A stretch of 64,000 nt of DNA from Gloeocapsa sp. PCC 7428 (lineage in GTDB: Bacteria; Cyanobacteriota; Cyanobacteriia; Cyanobacteriales; Chroococcidiopsidaceae), in NCBI RefSeq assembly GCF_000317555.1, contig NC_019745.1, positions 4,902,001-4,966,000 of the forward strand, read 5' to 3'. Position 1 is the first letter of the stretch, and each line of letters begins with the position of its first letter. The notes under the pieces were generated by a model, which saw only the letters and a program-made list of their open reading frames with translations, ran no database searches and was not told the DNA's origin. The translations under genes were made by a program, and so were the position numbers. Positions 43,639 through 54,244 of the stretch are shown here, piece by piece.

Positions 43639-45519
43639 GTGAAGCGCGGTGTTTGGCAAAAAAATCATGCTAGGTATGCCTGCTGGCGTGTCGGTGTGTT
43701 GCCAGGATTAACTTGTTTAGGGGTCGTCGTTGTTTTACGTTTAATTGGGCTATTTCAATATTACGAATGGTTAGCTTTTGATAGCTTTCTGCGTTGGCGG
43801 CCAACAGAACAAGTTGATGACCGAATTACGCTTATCGGGATTAATGAGGCAGATATTCAGAGTCTTAAAGCTTACCCTGTTCCCGATCGCGAACTTGCTT
43901 TATTGATAAATACACTACAAGAGTATAAACCGAGAGCAATTGGTTTAGATATTGTTAGAGATCACGCAGTTGAACTTGGTCATCAAGAACTCACCGCTGT
44001 ATTTAAGGACAGTAAAAACCTTTTTGTTGTTGAAAAGGTGCTACCAAAGACAATTGCACCACCACCAAATGTAGTTAGTACGCAAATTGGGTTTATCGAT
44101 GCCATAACTGATGACGATGGACGTTTGCGGCGTAGCTTGCTAGGAACGCCAGATCCCCAACATCCTCAAGTCTACAAACACTCATTAACTCTCCGTTTAG
44201 CAACAGCGTATTTAGCTGCTGAAGGAATAAGTTTAGAAAATGGCATTCGCGATATTGCCACCATGCGGTTTGGTAGTGTGGAACTTCCACAGATACACCC
44301 TCATTCTGGCGGTTATGTTAGTGCCGATGCTGGTGGACTGCAAATTTTACTGAATTATCGTAATAGTCCAACTCAATTTCAGACACTATCACTGAGTGAT
44401 GTCAAAAGTAGGAGTTTTGACCCTACGTGGTTACGCGATCGCATCATTATTATTGGCATGACTACTCCTAGTGTCAAAGACGAAGTGACAGTGACAGCGA
44501 TTGCGAGTGGTTCTCTGGCACCTGGAAAGCTTTACGGAGTTGAGGTTCAAGCCCATGCAGTCAGTCAAATTGTGAGTGCCGTACTCGATGGGCGATCGCT
44601 CATTTGGACTTGGGCAGATGGATGGGAATATTTATGGATTCTCACCTGGGGAATTGTGGGTATCGTCTTGGGGTGGCTACCGCTGGTACCACATAAAAAC
44701 TTTGTGATTGTGGCGATAACCAGCCTCGGTGTTGTGGGCGCGAGTTATGCGTTGTTGGCATGGTGGGGATTATGGATTCCTGTCGTACCTACAGCGCTTG
44801 TTTTAGTTCTGAATGGTGTGGGACTCGCGGCATTTTATCAACACAATCGGGCGATGCGATCGCGTCTTCACGAGCGTCAGTTAACAATTAATCACACTTA
44901 CACAACGATCCACAACGGACCTTTACAAACCCTAAAATTACTCATCAAACAAGCCCGCGACCGAGATGTACCTCAAGACGAACTCATCTTAAAATTGACA
45001 CAAATTGACAATGAATTGCGAGAGGTTTACGAATCGCTGGAAAGAGACGTTCACACCCAAGAACAAAGTTTACGCCTTGGTAGCGGACAAGAGATTAACT
45101 TAAATGCCCCGCTACACGAGGCTTTATATCAAGTTTACAGCCAAACTCTCGAACGAGATTTTCCCTGCTACAAAACGCTCAAGCTAAAAATCCCCAACTT
45201 TGAACCAATTGACGCCAGCTACCTTAGTATCGAGCAAAAACGCAGCTTGTGTCAGTTTCTCGAAGAAGCTTTGTGTAATGTTGGTAAACACGCCAAAGGA
45301 GTCACGCGGCTGAGAACCGATTGTTTGCAAAAAGAAGATCTATGTATTGTGCGCGTTACAGATAATGGCTCAAGCCCTAGTGTATCTTCTGAAGGTCGTG
45401 GGACAAAACAAGCAATGCAGCTAGCACGACAACTTAAAGGTCGATTTCAGCGCCAGTCGTCTCCTCACGGTACAGTATGTGAATTAACTTGGCGTCCGAG
45501 AAAGTCTTGGTTTGGTTGA
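43639..45519 (+). CDS. CHASE2-domain sensor histidine kinase
   Basis: 626 residues. A membrane helix (about 17-38) leads into an extracytoplasmic CHASE2 domain (about 40-310: 'ITLIGINEADIQSLKAYPVP', 'RAIGLDIVRD', 'RDRIIIIGMTTPSVKDEV'). Three helices follow (about 325-405), typical of CHASE2 proteins. The kinase part has an H-box 'TYTTIHNGPLQTLKLLIKQA', N-box EEALCNVGKHA, DNGSS and GRGTKQA, so it should be active. GTG start at 43639 with AAAGGT upstream. CHASE2 domains sense unknown extracellular signals. It is followed by DUF928, CHAT-TPR and TPS genes. Confidence 0.88.
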   Translation: MKRGVWQKNHARYACWRVGVLPGLTCLGVVVVLRLIGLFQYYEWLAFDSFLRWRPTEQVDDRITLIGINEADIQSLKAYPVPDRELALLINTLQEYKPRAIGLDIVRDHAVELGHQELTAVFKDSKNLFVVEKVLPKTIAPPPNVVSTQIGFIDAITDDDGRLRRSLLGTPDPQHPQVYKHSLTLRLATAYLAAEGISLENGIRDIATMRFGSVELPQIHPHSGGYVSADAGGLQILLNYRNSPTQFQTLSLSDVKSRSFDPTWLRDRIIIIGMTTPSVKDEVTVTAIASGSLAPGKLYGVEVQAHAVSQIVSAVLDGRSLIWTWADGWEYLWILTWGIVGIVLGWLPLVPHKNFVIVAITSLGVVGASYALLAWWGLWIPVVPTALVLVLNGVGLAAFYQHNRAMRSRLHERQLTINHTYTTIHNGPLQTLKLLIKQARDRDVPQDELILKLTQIDNELREVYESLERDVHTQEQSLRLGSGQEINLNAPLHEALYQVYSQTLERDFPCYKTLKLKIPNFEPIDASYLSIEQKRSLCQFLEEALCNVGKHAKGVTRLRTDCLQKEDLCIVRVTDNGSSPSVSSEGRGTKQAMQLARQLKGRFQRQSSPHGTVCELTWRPRKSWFG

Positions 45520-45647
45520 TGTCAGTTATCAATATGTATTTTTCCGTCATTTCGTTGACTCAAATCTGCTATTTGTTGAGCATAAAGCATTGATGAAGTG
45601 GAAAGAGTTTTCTCATATTGTGGAACTGAAATATTCAAGAATCTAAG

Positions 45648-46418
45648 ATGTTGACTAAAGCAGCTGGACTTTTAAACAAACGCATCACTAGCAGATTACT
45701 CACAATGGGGGTTCTAGTGCATTCTCTGGTATTGTGTAACGCTGTTGTTGCTGAATACATACCACCTGGAGATCAAAAGCCTCCTACAAGTAGGACAACG
45801 GGTACAGTAACAAGAACAGGAGGATGTCGCAAAGACAAACAAGCAACATTAACAGTTCTAGCGCCCCAAAAACATACCGGACAAACAGTTTCCTCGCACC
45901 CAACTTTTGCGTGGTTTGTGCCTGATACAGAATCTTATCCACTCGAATTTCGGCTTTACAGATACGAAGCAAGTGGCGATCGCACAATTATCCGAAAAGT
46001 TCGATTACAAAGCCAACGCGGAATTATGTCCTTTTCTTTACCGCTTGACACACCACCTTTAGTCACTGGACAAAGATACAATTGGCAAGTTATTCTCTTG
46101 TGCAACCCAAATCGCCCTTCTAGCGCTTTAGTTGCAGGTGCAGATCTCGATGTTGTCGCGATGCCAAATAACTTAGCAACGACACTGGCAACAGCTAACA
46201 ACCTACAACAAAAAGTTAATGTCTATGCTAATGCAGGTTTGTGGTATGACGCACTCAGTACAGCTTTAACGGCAACAACGAATAAAGCATCACAAAGGCT
46301 TGAACTAGAGTTATTAGAGGATTTGGCAACTTTGGAAGACGCCAGTGAACCACATACAACAGAATACACCACTCGCATTAGACCCATCATTGAGCTAGAA
46401 CGACAACAAAACATATAA
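45648..46418 (+). CDS. DUF928 secreted protein
   Basis: 256 residues with a signal peptide (hydrophobic 17-33, 'NAVVAEY' cleavage region). The DUF928 domain shows 'LTVLAPQKHTGQTVSSHPTF' near the start, 'WFVPDTESYPLEFRLYRYE', 'ITFSLP'-like strands ('IMSFSLPLDTPPLVTGQRY') and a C-terminal helical region ('YANAGLWYDALSTAL'). The family is almost limited to cyanobacteria and has no known function; members often sit beside CHAT-TPR and CHASE2 genes. Here it lies between exactly those two, on the opposite strand to CHAT, with the two genes converging 48 bp apart. Confidence 0.87.
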   Translation: MLTKAAGLLNKRITSRLLTMGVLVHSLVLCNAVVAEYIPPGDQKPPTSRTTGTVTRTGGCRKDKQATLTVLAPQKHTGQTVSSHPTFAWFVPDTESYPLEFRLYRYEASGDRTIIRKVRLQSQRGIMSFSLPLDTPPLVTGQRYNWQVILLCNPNRPSSALVAGADLDVVAMPNNLATTLATANNLQQKVNVYANAGLWYDALSTALTATTNKASQRLELELLEDLATLEDASEPHTTEYTTRIRPIIELERQQNI

Positions 46419-46466
46419 TTATTTGCAGAGTAGGTAAGCGGTAATTGATAATCACTTTTGCCTTTA

Positions 46467-49055
46467 TTACAACCAATTGCCAATGAGAATATATGGTGCC
46501 CAGTACGCTGGATGGGTATATTTATCACCTTTTTCAATGAGTGCTAATTGAGCTTTTTGTAGAGCTTGTGCTTTACTCATTCTAGAATCTATTAAGCTTT
46601 CATAAAATTGTGCGGCTACTTGTGCAGTTGCAGCGTCTTCAATCGACCACAATGATGCTAATGCACTTTTGGCACCTGCTTGGACAGCAACACCAGCAAG
46701 ACCTAACGCAGCGCGATCGTCGCCAATCGCAGTTTGACAAGCAGTTAACGTTAAAAGTTCAATAGGTTCTGTACTTTTCGTAGTACTGCGAATCAACGTA
46801 TCAAGTTCAGTAATTGTTAGTTTCTCTTGGTTTCCAGTAATCAGAAACGTATCTTCTGGAACAGTGCCAAATACTCCGTGAGTCGCAATATGAATAATTG
46901 GATAAGCATTTTCGCTCAACTCTTGTTGCAAGCGTGTGCGGTTAAACTCTGCATTTAATAAAGGTGTACTACCTTTTAATTGTTCTTGAACTTCGCCGAT
47001 TTCTTGTTGGACGTACGGTAGTGGTGCAAATTCTTGACCATCAATGACAACTCTTTCAGTTAATCCCAACGCGAGTGCGCGGAAACTTTGCGGATTTGAA
47101 GCTTTCAAATCAGTTAAACTTAGCCCAGGAGTTGTTGCTACTGCATATTTTTGAATTAAAAACTGTTTTCCATCATGCAATGCGGCCATTGGCACACTGC
47201 GTAAAATTCCATCTTGGATGAAAACAAGCGTGTTAATTTTTGCTTGCTGCAATTCAGCCGTGAAAGGACGAACTAACCAATCATAAACTTTTTGCGCGGG
47301 TTGCGGATCGTATTCATCAAAAAAGCTTTCGAGTCCTAAACGAAATTCATTAATTTCTTGCCTGAGACTTTCGTTATCTTTATTCAACCAAACAACTTTT
47401 TTATCTCCGTTAGGAAAACTAGCAATAATTGCTGTTTGCTTATCTAGAATAATAGAACTAAAAATTGCTGTATTTTTGTCTATGCTACCAATATCTAATC
47501 CTTGCTGATTCACAACGTTCAAAGCGCAATCATCGCCAAAGTAATTTTGAAGTTCTGCGAGTTTGAGGGAATCGGCTGTTGAAAGTACAGAACTAAGATT
47601 TTTAGTATTTGCGTCTGTTGCAGCTAATAAGACAGCAGGCGGAACTTCACCTAATTTCAGTGCGATTAAATCGCGATAAATGGGTTCAACAGTGTCCCGA
47701 AAATCAAATTGTAGATCGCGGTTAGCTGTCAGAATTTCATTGCGAATTGTTTCAATAGTTGCTGTTGCTTTTTCATAAGCCTTGATTGCCGCAGATTTTT
47801 GATTTTGGGCTTGATAAATTCTTCCTGTTTGCCACTCCCAAAGGTAAAGACTATCTTTGTCTTGTTCAGCAGCCCAGCGTGCTTGTTGTGTTAATTTTAA
47901 TGCTTGTGCGTAGTCTTGACGACATTCGTAAATATGACCGAGTTCACCGATCGCAAACGATAATGCACGATTATCTTGAGTTTTTTGGGCGATACTAGCA
48001 GCTTGTTCAAGTAGCGCGATCGCCTTGGGTTGAACTTGTGCATTCAAACATTCTAACGGTGAATCTATACTTGGTTGCTGTAGTTTAGCAAGGTCAATTG
48101 CTGAGTAAATCTTGTTACGATTGTCCGGTAGTTGCTGCCAGAGGGCAAGTGCTTGTTGATGTGTTTGCGCGGCAGTATTATAGTTCGCTTGGCGATAATA
48201 TAAAGGAATTGAATTAATATAAGCACGCGTTTGATTAGTGCGATCGCTTTGTTGCTGCGCTAATTTAAGACTGTTTTGAAAATATTCTAAAGCTTTAGTA
48301 TTGTTGCTTGCGGCTTGTTGTCGTAGTTGATTTGCTTGTTCGCTTTCACCAAGTTTTTCCGCAGATTTTGCCTGGCGATCGCTTACCTGCGCCAGATTAC
48401 TATAAGCATTTCCTAAGCTATTTAAAGCAGAGATATGCAACTGTGGATTAGCGATCGCTTCAGCAATTTTTAAGCTATTTTGCAAATAATTAATCGCTCG
48501 TAAATAATCGCCTCGAATTCGATAAGCTTCGCCCAAACTTCCCCAGGCTGCGGCTTCTCCTAATAAATCTTTACGCGCGCGTGCAATACTAACTGCGGTT
48601 TGAGGAAGACATTCTTGCTGTATTTGCACTGTCCCACATAATAGCGCGATCGCTTGTCGGTTTTGCCCGATACTACTGTATGATTGCGCTTGTTCGGTAA
48701 GTAGCCTTCCAGTTTGTTGGGAATCGATCGGGCGGTAGTAGGCGATCGCTTGTTCCCAGTATCGAATTGCTTGATTACCTTGACCGAGTTGTTGATAAGT
48801 TCGGGCTAAATTTTCTGCTACTATGGCTACTTCTTGCTGACTATTTTTTGATTTTTGGTATAAAATCAATGCTCTTTGCCAAGGTGCGATCGCACCATTA
48901 TAATCTCCTGCTTGATAGCGCTTTATTCCCTGTTGAACAAATTGAAGCGCATACGGCACTTGAGCTAGTGCAGGTATATTACCCCAACCTAAGCAAGTTA
49001 AGTAACTCAGAAACATAATTAACAAAAAGCAACCAACTTTGCGGTGTCGTCGCAT
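46467..49055 (-). CDS. Exported TPR-CHAT protease-like protein
   Basis: 862 residues from ATG 49055 (GGAGA eight bases upstream; a TTG two codons earlier is less likely). A signal peptide (about 8-33, ending ALAQ) implies export. Ten or so TPR repeats follow (about 40-440: 'EAAAWGSLGEAYRIRGDYLR', 'HISALNSLGNAYSNLAQ'), then a CHAT domain (about 550-862). The caspase-like catalytic pair is present: His in IHIATHGVFG and Cys in LTLTACQTAIGDD. 'GLAGVAVQAGAKSALASLWS' is a CHAT hallmark. In other bacteria TPR-CHAT proteins (for example the Craspase partner) are proteases activated by binding partners. Here likely substrates are neighbouring secreted proteins; inference. Confidence 0.9.
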   Translation of the reverse strand: MRRHRKVGCFLLIMFLSYLTCLGWGNIPALAQVPYALQFVQQGIKRYQAGDYNGAIAPWQRALILYQKSKNSQQEVAIVAENLARTYQQLGQGNQAIRYWEQAIAYYRPIDSQQTGRLLTEQAQSYSSIGQNRQAIALLCGTVQIQQECLPQTAVSIARARKDLLGEAAAWGSLGEAYRIRGDYLRAINYLQNSLKIAEAIANPQLHISALNSLGNAYSNLAQVSDRQAKSAEKLGESEQANQLRQQAASNNTKALEYFQNSLKLAQQQSDRTNQTRAYINSIPLYYRQANYNTAAQTHQQALALWQQLPDNRNKIYSAIDLAKLQQPSIDSPLECLNAQVQPKAIALLEQAASIAQKTQDNRALSFAIGELGHIYECRQDYAQALKLTQQARWAAEQDKDSLYLWEWQTGRIYQAQNQKSAAIKAYEKATATIETIRNEILTANRDLQFDFRDTVEPIYRDLIALKLGEVPPAVLLAATDANTKNLSSVLSTADSLKLAELQNYFGDDCALNVVNQQGLDIGSIDKNTAIFSSIILDKQTAIIASFPNGDKKVVWLNKDNESLRQEINEFRLGLESFFDEYDPQPAQKVYDWLVRPFTAELQQAKINTLVFIQDGILRSVPMAALHDGKQFLIQKYAVATTPGLSLTDLKASNPQSFRALALGLTERVVIDGQEFAPLPYVQQEIGEVQEQLKGSTPLLNAEFNRTRLQQELSENAYPIIHIATHGVFGTVPEDTFLITGNQEKLTITELDTLIRSTTKSTEPIELLTLTACQTAIGDDRAALGLAGVAVQAGAKSALASLWSIEDAATAQVAAQFYESLIDSRMSKAQALQKAQLALIEKGDKYTHPAYWAPYILIGNWL

Positions 49056-49211
49056 TGCCAATCTCCGATATTAAAGCCTGATATATAGTTAGATATTTTT
49101 ATTTCTGATTAAATTTTCTTGCTGTTTTTTTGCATTCGTATTATATCTACCATTAATTGCTAGTTAATTAAAAACTAGCATCTTAAGTTTTTATAAAAAA
49201 TTTTCAAAACT

Positions 49212-51980
49212 ATGTACTTTCTGCTATTTTTAAATAAAATTGCCATTTATCTAAAACAAATAAAACTTTTATTATTCATAGGAATTGCTAGCAAAAGCTT
49301 CTGTCTTGCCCCAGCATCAGCACAAATTATCCCTGATGAAACTTTAGGAAGCGAAAAATCAGTTGTCACATCCATTGCTCCTGCATCTATTGATTTAATT
49401 ACAGGTGGTGCAACTCGTGGAATCAATCTCTTTCATAGTTTCCAAGAATTCAATGTAGATGCAGCAAGAAGCGTTTATTTTGCAAATCCTCAAGGAATTG
49501 AGAATATATTGAGTCGAGTCACTGGGAAAAATCCTTCTAGTATATTAGGGCTTCTCGGCGTACAAGGTGAGGCAAATTTATATTTAATTAATCCCAACGG
49601 AATTATCTTTGGAACAGATGCAATACTAAATGTACAAGGATCGTTTGTTGCGACAACCGCAAACGCGGTTCAGTTTGGTAATCAAGGCATTTTTAATACT
49701 TCTAATCCTACTGCTGTTCCGCTATTATCAGTGAATCCTTCAGCGTTTCTTTTTAATCAGCTTGTACCAAATTCGTTCATTTATCAAGCTGCAAGCTTTT
49801 TGCAAGTTCCTGAGAGTAACAGCTTGATATTTCTAGGCGGCAATGTAACTATTGATAGTGGAGTATTACTGGCTCCCAGTGGTCGTGTAGAGGTCGGAGG
49901 ATTAGCAGCAGAAGGCGAAGTAGAGTTAACTATTAATAGTAGTAATTTAAATTTAGGTTTTCCTACCAATGTAGCAAAAGCAGATGTATTGCTGACAAAT
50001 GCAGCAGGAATCAGCGTTGCGGGAGAAGGTGGAGGTAGCATTGAAGTCAACGCCCGAGACATCAATCTTTTAGGAACAAGTGCCTTATTAGCAGGTATAC
50101 AACCTAAGTTAGGTTCTGTTGATACTCAAGCAGGAGATATTATCTTAGACGGAACAGGGCAAGTAACTGTAGGTGAATTTAGCTTAATTGGTAACTTTGT
50201 CAGTCCAGATTCTACTGGTAGTGGCGGCAATATTTATATCAAAACAAGTACATTATCTGTTACAGAAGGAGCACAAATCTCTACTGCAACTTTTGGACAA
50301 GGCAATGCAGGAAGTATAGAAATTAACACTCGTGATACTGTCAATATTGCTGGATTTAATGAAGGCTATTCGAGCGGAATTTTTAGTACTATTAATGCAA
50401 ATGGTAATGCTGGCAATATCAGTGTTAAAACAACAGATTTATTTTTAGTGGATGGTGCGCAAATTGTTGCCAATACTTTCGGTAAAGGAAATGCGGGCAG
50501 TATATTTGTACAAGCTAACAATGTTTCGCTTGATAACGCAAGTGGAATCCTAAGTAGCGTGTCTTCAGGTGCAGTTGGGGATGGTGGTGATATTCAGATT
50601 CAAACGCGATCGCTTTCCCTCACAAACGGTTCGCAAATACAAGCTTTGGTATTTCGAGAACAAGGAGACATTCCAGGCGGACAAGGTAAAGGCGGTAATA
50701 TCACCATTAACGCTACAGAATCTGTAGATCTTATTGGTATTAGTTCCGTACAACTTCCAATTATTAATCCTTTGAATGATTCCGAATTCATTGCGACGGA
50801 AGGCTTTTCAAGCGGAATCTTCACGAGTACAGAAAAAGGCGCGATCGGTTCGGGTGGAAACATTGCTATCAATACAAGAAGCTTGCAAGTACGCGATAGT
50901 GCGATTGTCAACGCCCAAACTCTTAACTCTAGCGATGGCGGTCAGATTACTATTAATACCAATACGTTTACCGCAACAGAAGGCGGACAAGTTTTGACAG
51001 TAAGTCGCGATCGCGGTAAAGCCGGAAATATTACTCTGACTGCAACTGAGTCTGTCACCCTATCAGGTAGCGATCCTAGCTTTTTTGAACGATTTGAACG
51101 CTTTGGGCGGGATATTGTCAATAACGAAGGTGCGGCGAGTGGATTATTTGCAAGTACAGATACAGATTCGACAGGCAATGGCGGTACAATTAGCTTAGCA
51201 ACCGGAAATTTACTAGTAAGCGATCGCGCTAAAATCTCTGCTCAAAGCTTGGGAACTGGTATAGCAGGTAATATTAATATTCGTGCTGATGAATCTATAA
51301 ATGCTGACGACGGTGAAATTGCTACTTCTGCAAGTCAATCTGTTGGAGGTGCGATTAATGTCGTTGCTGGAGATATTCGCCTGCATGGTGACAGTGATAT
51401 TCGTACTAATGTTGCTAGTGGTGCGGGTGGTGGAGGCAATATTACCCTTAGTGCTAGCTCGATTCTAGCTTTTGATGACAGCGATATTCTCGCATTTGCC
51501 CGCGATGGACAAGGTGGTAACATTACGCTGAATACACCTGTATTCTTTGCCGGAAACTTTCAACCTGCGGCATTTAATACTAATCCAGATAACCTAGATG
51601 GTAACAACCGCGTTGATATTAATGCAAGTGGCGCGGTAGCTGGAGTTGTTGAAATTCCTGATGTGAGTTTTATCCAAAATAGCTTGATAGATTTACCAGA
51701 AAATCTTATCAACACTGATACTTTAATTGCTAATAGTTGCATTGCTCGCACTCAACAAGGAGGAACTTTTCTGATTACAGGTGCGGGTAGCTTACCATCA
51801 CGTCCTGGAGATTCTGTATCTGCATATTCTACAGGATCTGTGCAGTCGATTCCTGATACATCCTCCCGTCCTTGGCGATTAGGCGATCCTATCGTTGAAC
51901 CGCAAGGGATCTATCGATTGGGAAATGGACGATTGCTATTAAGTCGCGAGTGTTTGCGATCGCCTGATAACAATTCTTGA
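49212..51980 (+). CDS. Two-partner-secretion adhesin (TpsA), shorter copy
   Basis: 922 residues. An extended signal region (hydrophobic 18-35, 'APASAQ' cleavage) precedes the TPS/haemagglutination-activity domain (about 38-170) with 'GGATRGINLFHSFQEFNV' and NPNGIIFG. The rest is a right-handed beta-helix of repeating 'AGSIEINTRD', 'GGNITINATES' units. The C-terminus (about 720-922) is very similar to that of the 1491-aa adhesin and contains two cysteines (NSCIAR and SRECL). No toxin or haem-binding domain is seen, so adhesion or aggregation is the likely role. The only TpsB in the window is 9.4 kb downstream. Diverges from the CHAT gene across 156 bp. Confidence 0.9.
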   Translation: MYFLLFLNKIAIYLKQIKLLLFIGIASKSFCLAPASAQIIPDETLGSEKSVVTSIAPASIDLITGGATRGINLFHSFQEFNVDAARSVYFANPQGIENILSRVTGKNPSSILGLLGVQGEANLYLINPNGIIFGTDAILNVQGSFVATTANAVQFGNQGIFNTSNPTAVPLLSVNPSAFLFNQLVPNSFIYQAASFLQVPESNSLIFLGGNVTIDSGVLLAPSGRVEVGGLAAEGEVELTINSSNLNLGFPTNVAKADVLLTNAAGISVAGEGGGSIEVNARDINLLGTSALLAGIQPKLGSVDTQAGDIILDGTGQVTVGEFSLIGNFVSPDSTGSGGNIYIKTSTLSVTEGAQISTATFGQGNAGSIEINTRDTVNIAGFNEGYSSGIFSTINANGNAGNISVKTTDLFLVDGAQIVANTFGKGNAGSIFVQANNVSLDNASGILSSVSSGAVGDGGDIQIQTRSLSLTNGSQIQALVFREQGDIPGGQGKGGNITINATESVDLIGISSVQLPIINPLNDSEFIATEGFSSGIFTSTEKGAIGSGGNIAINTRSLQVRDSAIVNAQTLNSSDGGQITINTNTFTATEGGQVLTVSRDRGKAGNITLTATESVTLSGSDPSFFERFERFGRDIVNNEGAASGLFASTDTDSTGNGGTISLATGNLLVSDRAKISAQSLGTGIAGNINIRADESINADDGEIATSASQSVGGAINVVAGDIRLHGDSDIRTNVASGAGGGGNITLSASSILAFDDSDILAFARDGQGGNITLNTPVFFAGNFQPAAFNTNPDNLDGNNRVDINASGAVAGVVEIPDVSFIQNSLIDLPENLINTDTLIANSCIARTQQGGTFLITGAGSLPSRPGDSVSAYSTGSVQSIPDTSSRPWRLGDPIVEPQGIYRLGNGRLLLSRECLRSPDNNS

Positions 51981-52225
51981 TTTGCCTTTTTCAGTCAAAA
52001 ACATTACGCAAGCTGGCAGTTATTATGTCTACCTCTGGCAACTAAATTTGTACAAAACTGCAATACTATACCTGCGTTTTCTCTGTATTTTAAAAAACAT
52101 ACAAACTCATAATACTGCTTTTGGAGTGTTGGTAAGCGGTAATTTTAAGACAGATTAAAGCTTATTTTCTGTAAAACCGACTATTCGAGGCAGAAGAAGA
52201 AACACTTTATATAAAGAAAACAAAA

Positions 52226-54094
52226 ATGCTATCTACCTCTCGTCGAAGCAATGAGTATTTTTCTGTTACTAGTGCTAATGAGTCTTTAGAAAAATTACAT
52301 TCGACCTCTAGAGTACTCGAATCAGGAATCTTACCAGAATTTGACGATCCACTATCAAGCAATAGAACAACTTACAGTTCTAGTCTCTCAAATTCAGTAA
52401 CACCACAAGTTACACCCGATCCTGGTAGTAATCTAGGTACTGCGTACAATCTTGGCACTCTCAACCGTCCGTTTACGCTTACTGATTTTGTCGGTAATAG
52501 TGATGTTTCCGATATCTACCGCTTCAACTTAGCAAGTAACAGTAGTTTCAACTTGTCTCTTAATGGTTTAACCGCAGATGCTGATGTTGAGTTACTCAAC
52601 GGTAATGGTACGCGCCTAGCAATTTCTGGTGCTTCTGGCACAACCTCAGAATGGATAGACGGTAGCCTCAATACAGGAACTTATTACGTTAAAGTCTTTC
52701 AATACACGGGTAACACTAACTACCGACTTAGCTTATCTGCTACGCCAATTGTTAATGGTGTGCGTAGTGTCTTAGGAAACTTAGGCGCAGATACATTTAC
52801 TTGGCAATCTGGCTTCAATCGTACAGTGATTTCTGGCAATGGCAATGTAGATTTCGGTAGGGGAGCGTTAGACACACTTAATCTTGCTAGTATTTCTTCA
52901 ACGACAGCTAGATTAAATCTCGCTAGTGCCAATGGAGGTGGTGTAGTCTACAACCCTGGAAACGGTGCGCGTGTCTTTGATGCGATTACACTCAACAATG
53001 GCAATCAAGTTCTCTTTGAAGGAATTGATCGCATTCGCTTCGCAGATCGCACAATTAACCGCTTTGTCAGACCTAACGATCCCTTGTTTAATCAACAGTG
53101 GAATTTGCATATGATGGGCGTACATAACGCCTGGCAATTTACTAAGGGTTCCACAAATGTCCTCATTGGCGTTCAAGATTCGGGGTTGGGAGTTAATAGC
53201 AGTGGTAATATTCATCCTGAGCTACGTACTACGTATGTTTTTCCAGGTAACAATTACATAGATGATTTTAGAGATGTGTTTCGCAATATAAATCATCAGG
53301 AGTCTCATGGCACAGCAGTCGAAGGCATTATTGCAGCCAGAAGTAACAACGGCGTGGGAATGAGTGGCATTAACTGGACTTCTCCTGTTTATAACATTGA
53401 TGTGTTGGGTGGGAATTCAGGAGACTTAGACATAGCCCAAGCTGCGCAAGCGATGATTAATCAAGCTAATAGCCAGGGGCAACGTCTTGTCATCAATATG
53501 AGTTTAGGGACGCCAGGATTAAGTAATTTTGGTCGAACTGATATTTTCCCTGCCTTCAATCAAGTTGTTGCTAATAACCCCAACGTTCTTTTTGTTATTG
53601 CCGCAGGTAATGAAGGTCATTTAGGAGCAAGTGGTATCTCTTATCCCGCAACACTCGCAAGTCTGTATAACAATGTCATCGCAGTGGGTGCTTCTTGGGG
53701 TACACGTAGTGCAAACAATTTTGCAACTACGCCAGGCGATCGCATCTCATATCCAGGCTGGTGGGGTTCGCAGTATGGCACTGGACTCACTTTGATGGGA
53801 CCTTCTGAGGTCATCGCGCCTTATGCCGATCGTTATGGACGGTTTAGTTATTGGGGAACCGGAAGCATTCCTGGGTTCAATGGTACCTCAGCCGCCGCCC
53901 CAAATGTTGCAGGTGTCGCATCTTTAGTCTGGAGTGCTAATCGCAATCTTTCTGCTACCCGAATTAAACAAATATTGTCGCAAACAGCTTTTGATTTAGG
54001 TGCAAGAAGTTACGATACAGTGTATGGTCATGGATTTGTAAATGCTGATGCTGCTGTGCGACGCGCAATGGCAATTGGACGAGGTGCTGCATAA
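52226..54094 (+). CDS. Subtilisin-family (S8) protease with N-terminal PPC domain
   Basis: 622 residues with no classical signal peptide. Residues 70-175 form a PPC-type beta domain ('DVSDIYRFNLASNSSFNLSL', 'GTYYVKVFQYTGNTNYRLSL'). A beta-linker with 'RIRFADRTINRFVRPNDPLF' follows. The S8 catalytic domain (about 290-615) has an intact triad: Asp in VQDSGLG, His in ESHGTAVEGIIAA and Ser in FNGTSAAAPNVAGVAS, with the oxyanion Asn in IAAGNEGH. It resembles the cyanobacterial calcium-dependent proteases. Lack of a Sec signal suggests type I or other export. It lies between the two TpsA genes and is followed by a PrcB-like gene, so surface-protein processing is likely. Confidence 0.88.
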   Translation: MLSTSRRSNEYFSVTSANESLEKLHSTSRVLESGILPEFDDPLSSNRTTYSSSLSNSVTPQVTPDPGSNLGTAYNLGTLNRPFTLTDFVGNSDVSDIYRFNLASNSSFNLSLNGLTADADVELLNGNGTRLAISGASGTTSEWIDGSLNTGTYYVKVFQYTGNTNYRLSLSATPIVNGVRSVLGNLGADTFTWQSGFNRTVISGNGNVDFGRGALDTLNLASISSTTARLNLASANGGGVVYNPGNGARVFDAITLNNGNQVLFEGIDRIRFADRTINRFVRPNDPLFNQQWNLHMMGVHNAWQFTKGSTNVLIGVQDSGLGVNSSGNIHPELRTTYVFPGNNYIDDFRDVFRNINHQESHGTAVEGIIAARSNNGVGMSGINWTSPVYNIDVLGGNSGDLDIAQAAQAMINQANSQGQRLVINMSLGTPGLSNFGRTDIFPAFNQVVANNPNVLFVIAAGNEGHLGASGISYPATLASLYNNVIAVGASWGTRSANNFATTPGDRISYPGWWGSQYGTGLTLMGPSEVIAPYADRYGRFSYWGTGSIPGFNGTSAAAPNVAGVASLVWSANRNLSATRIKQILSQTAFDLGARSYDTVYGHGFVNADAAVRRAMAIGRGAA

Positions 54095-54244
54095 TCGAAA
54101 TGCAACTATGTAGACTTGAATGAGCAGCTCATCAAATTTAAATTGTAAAGACAACGAAAGTGGGGCAGACTTAAAAGCTGTCTCACTACAATTCAGTTAG
54201 TGCAAACTCCATTCACTACAAATATAGAACGGAGGCTTGTAAAA

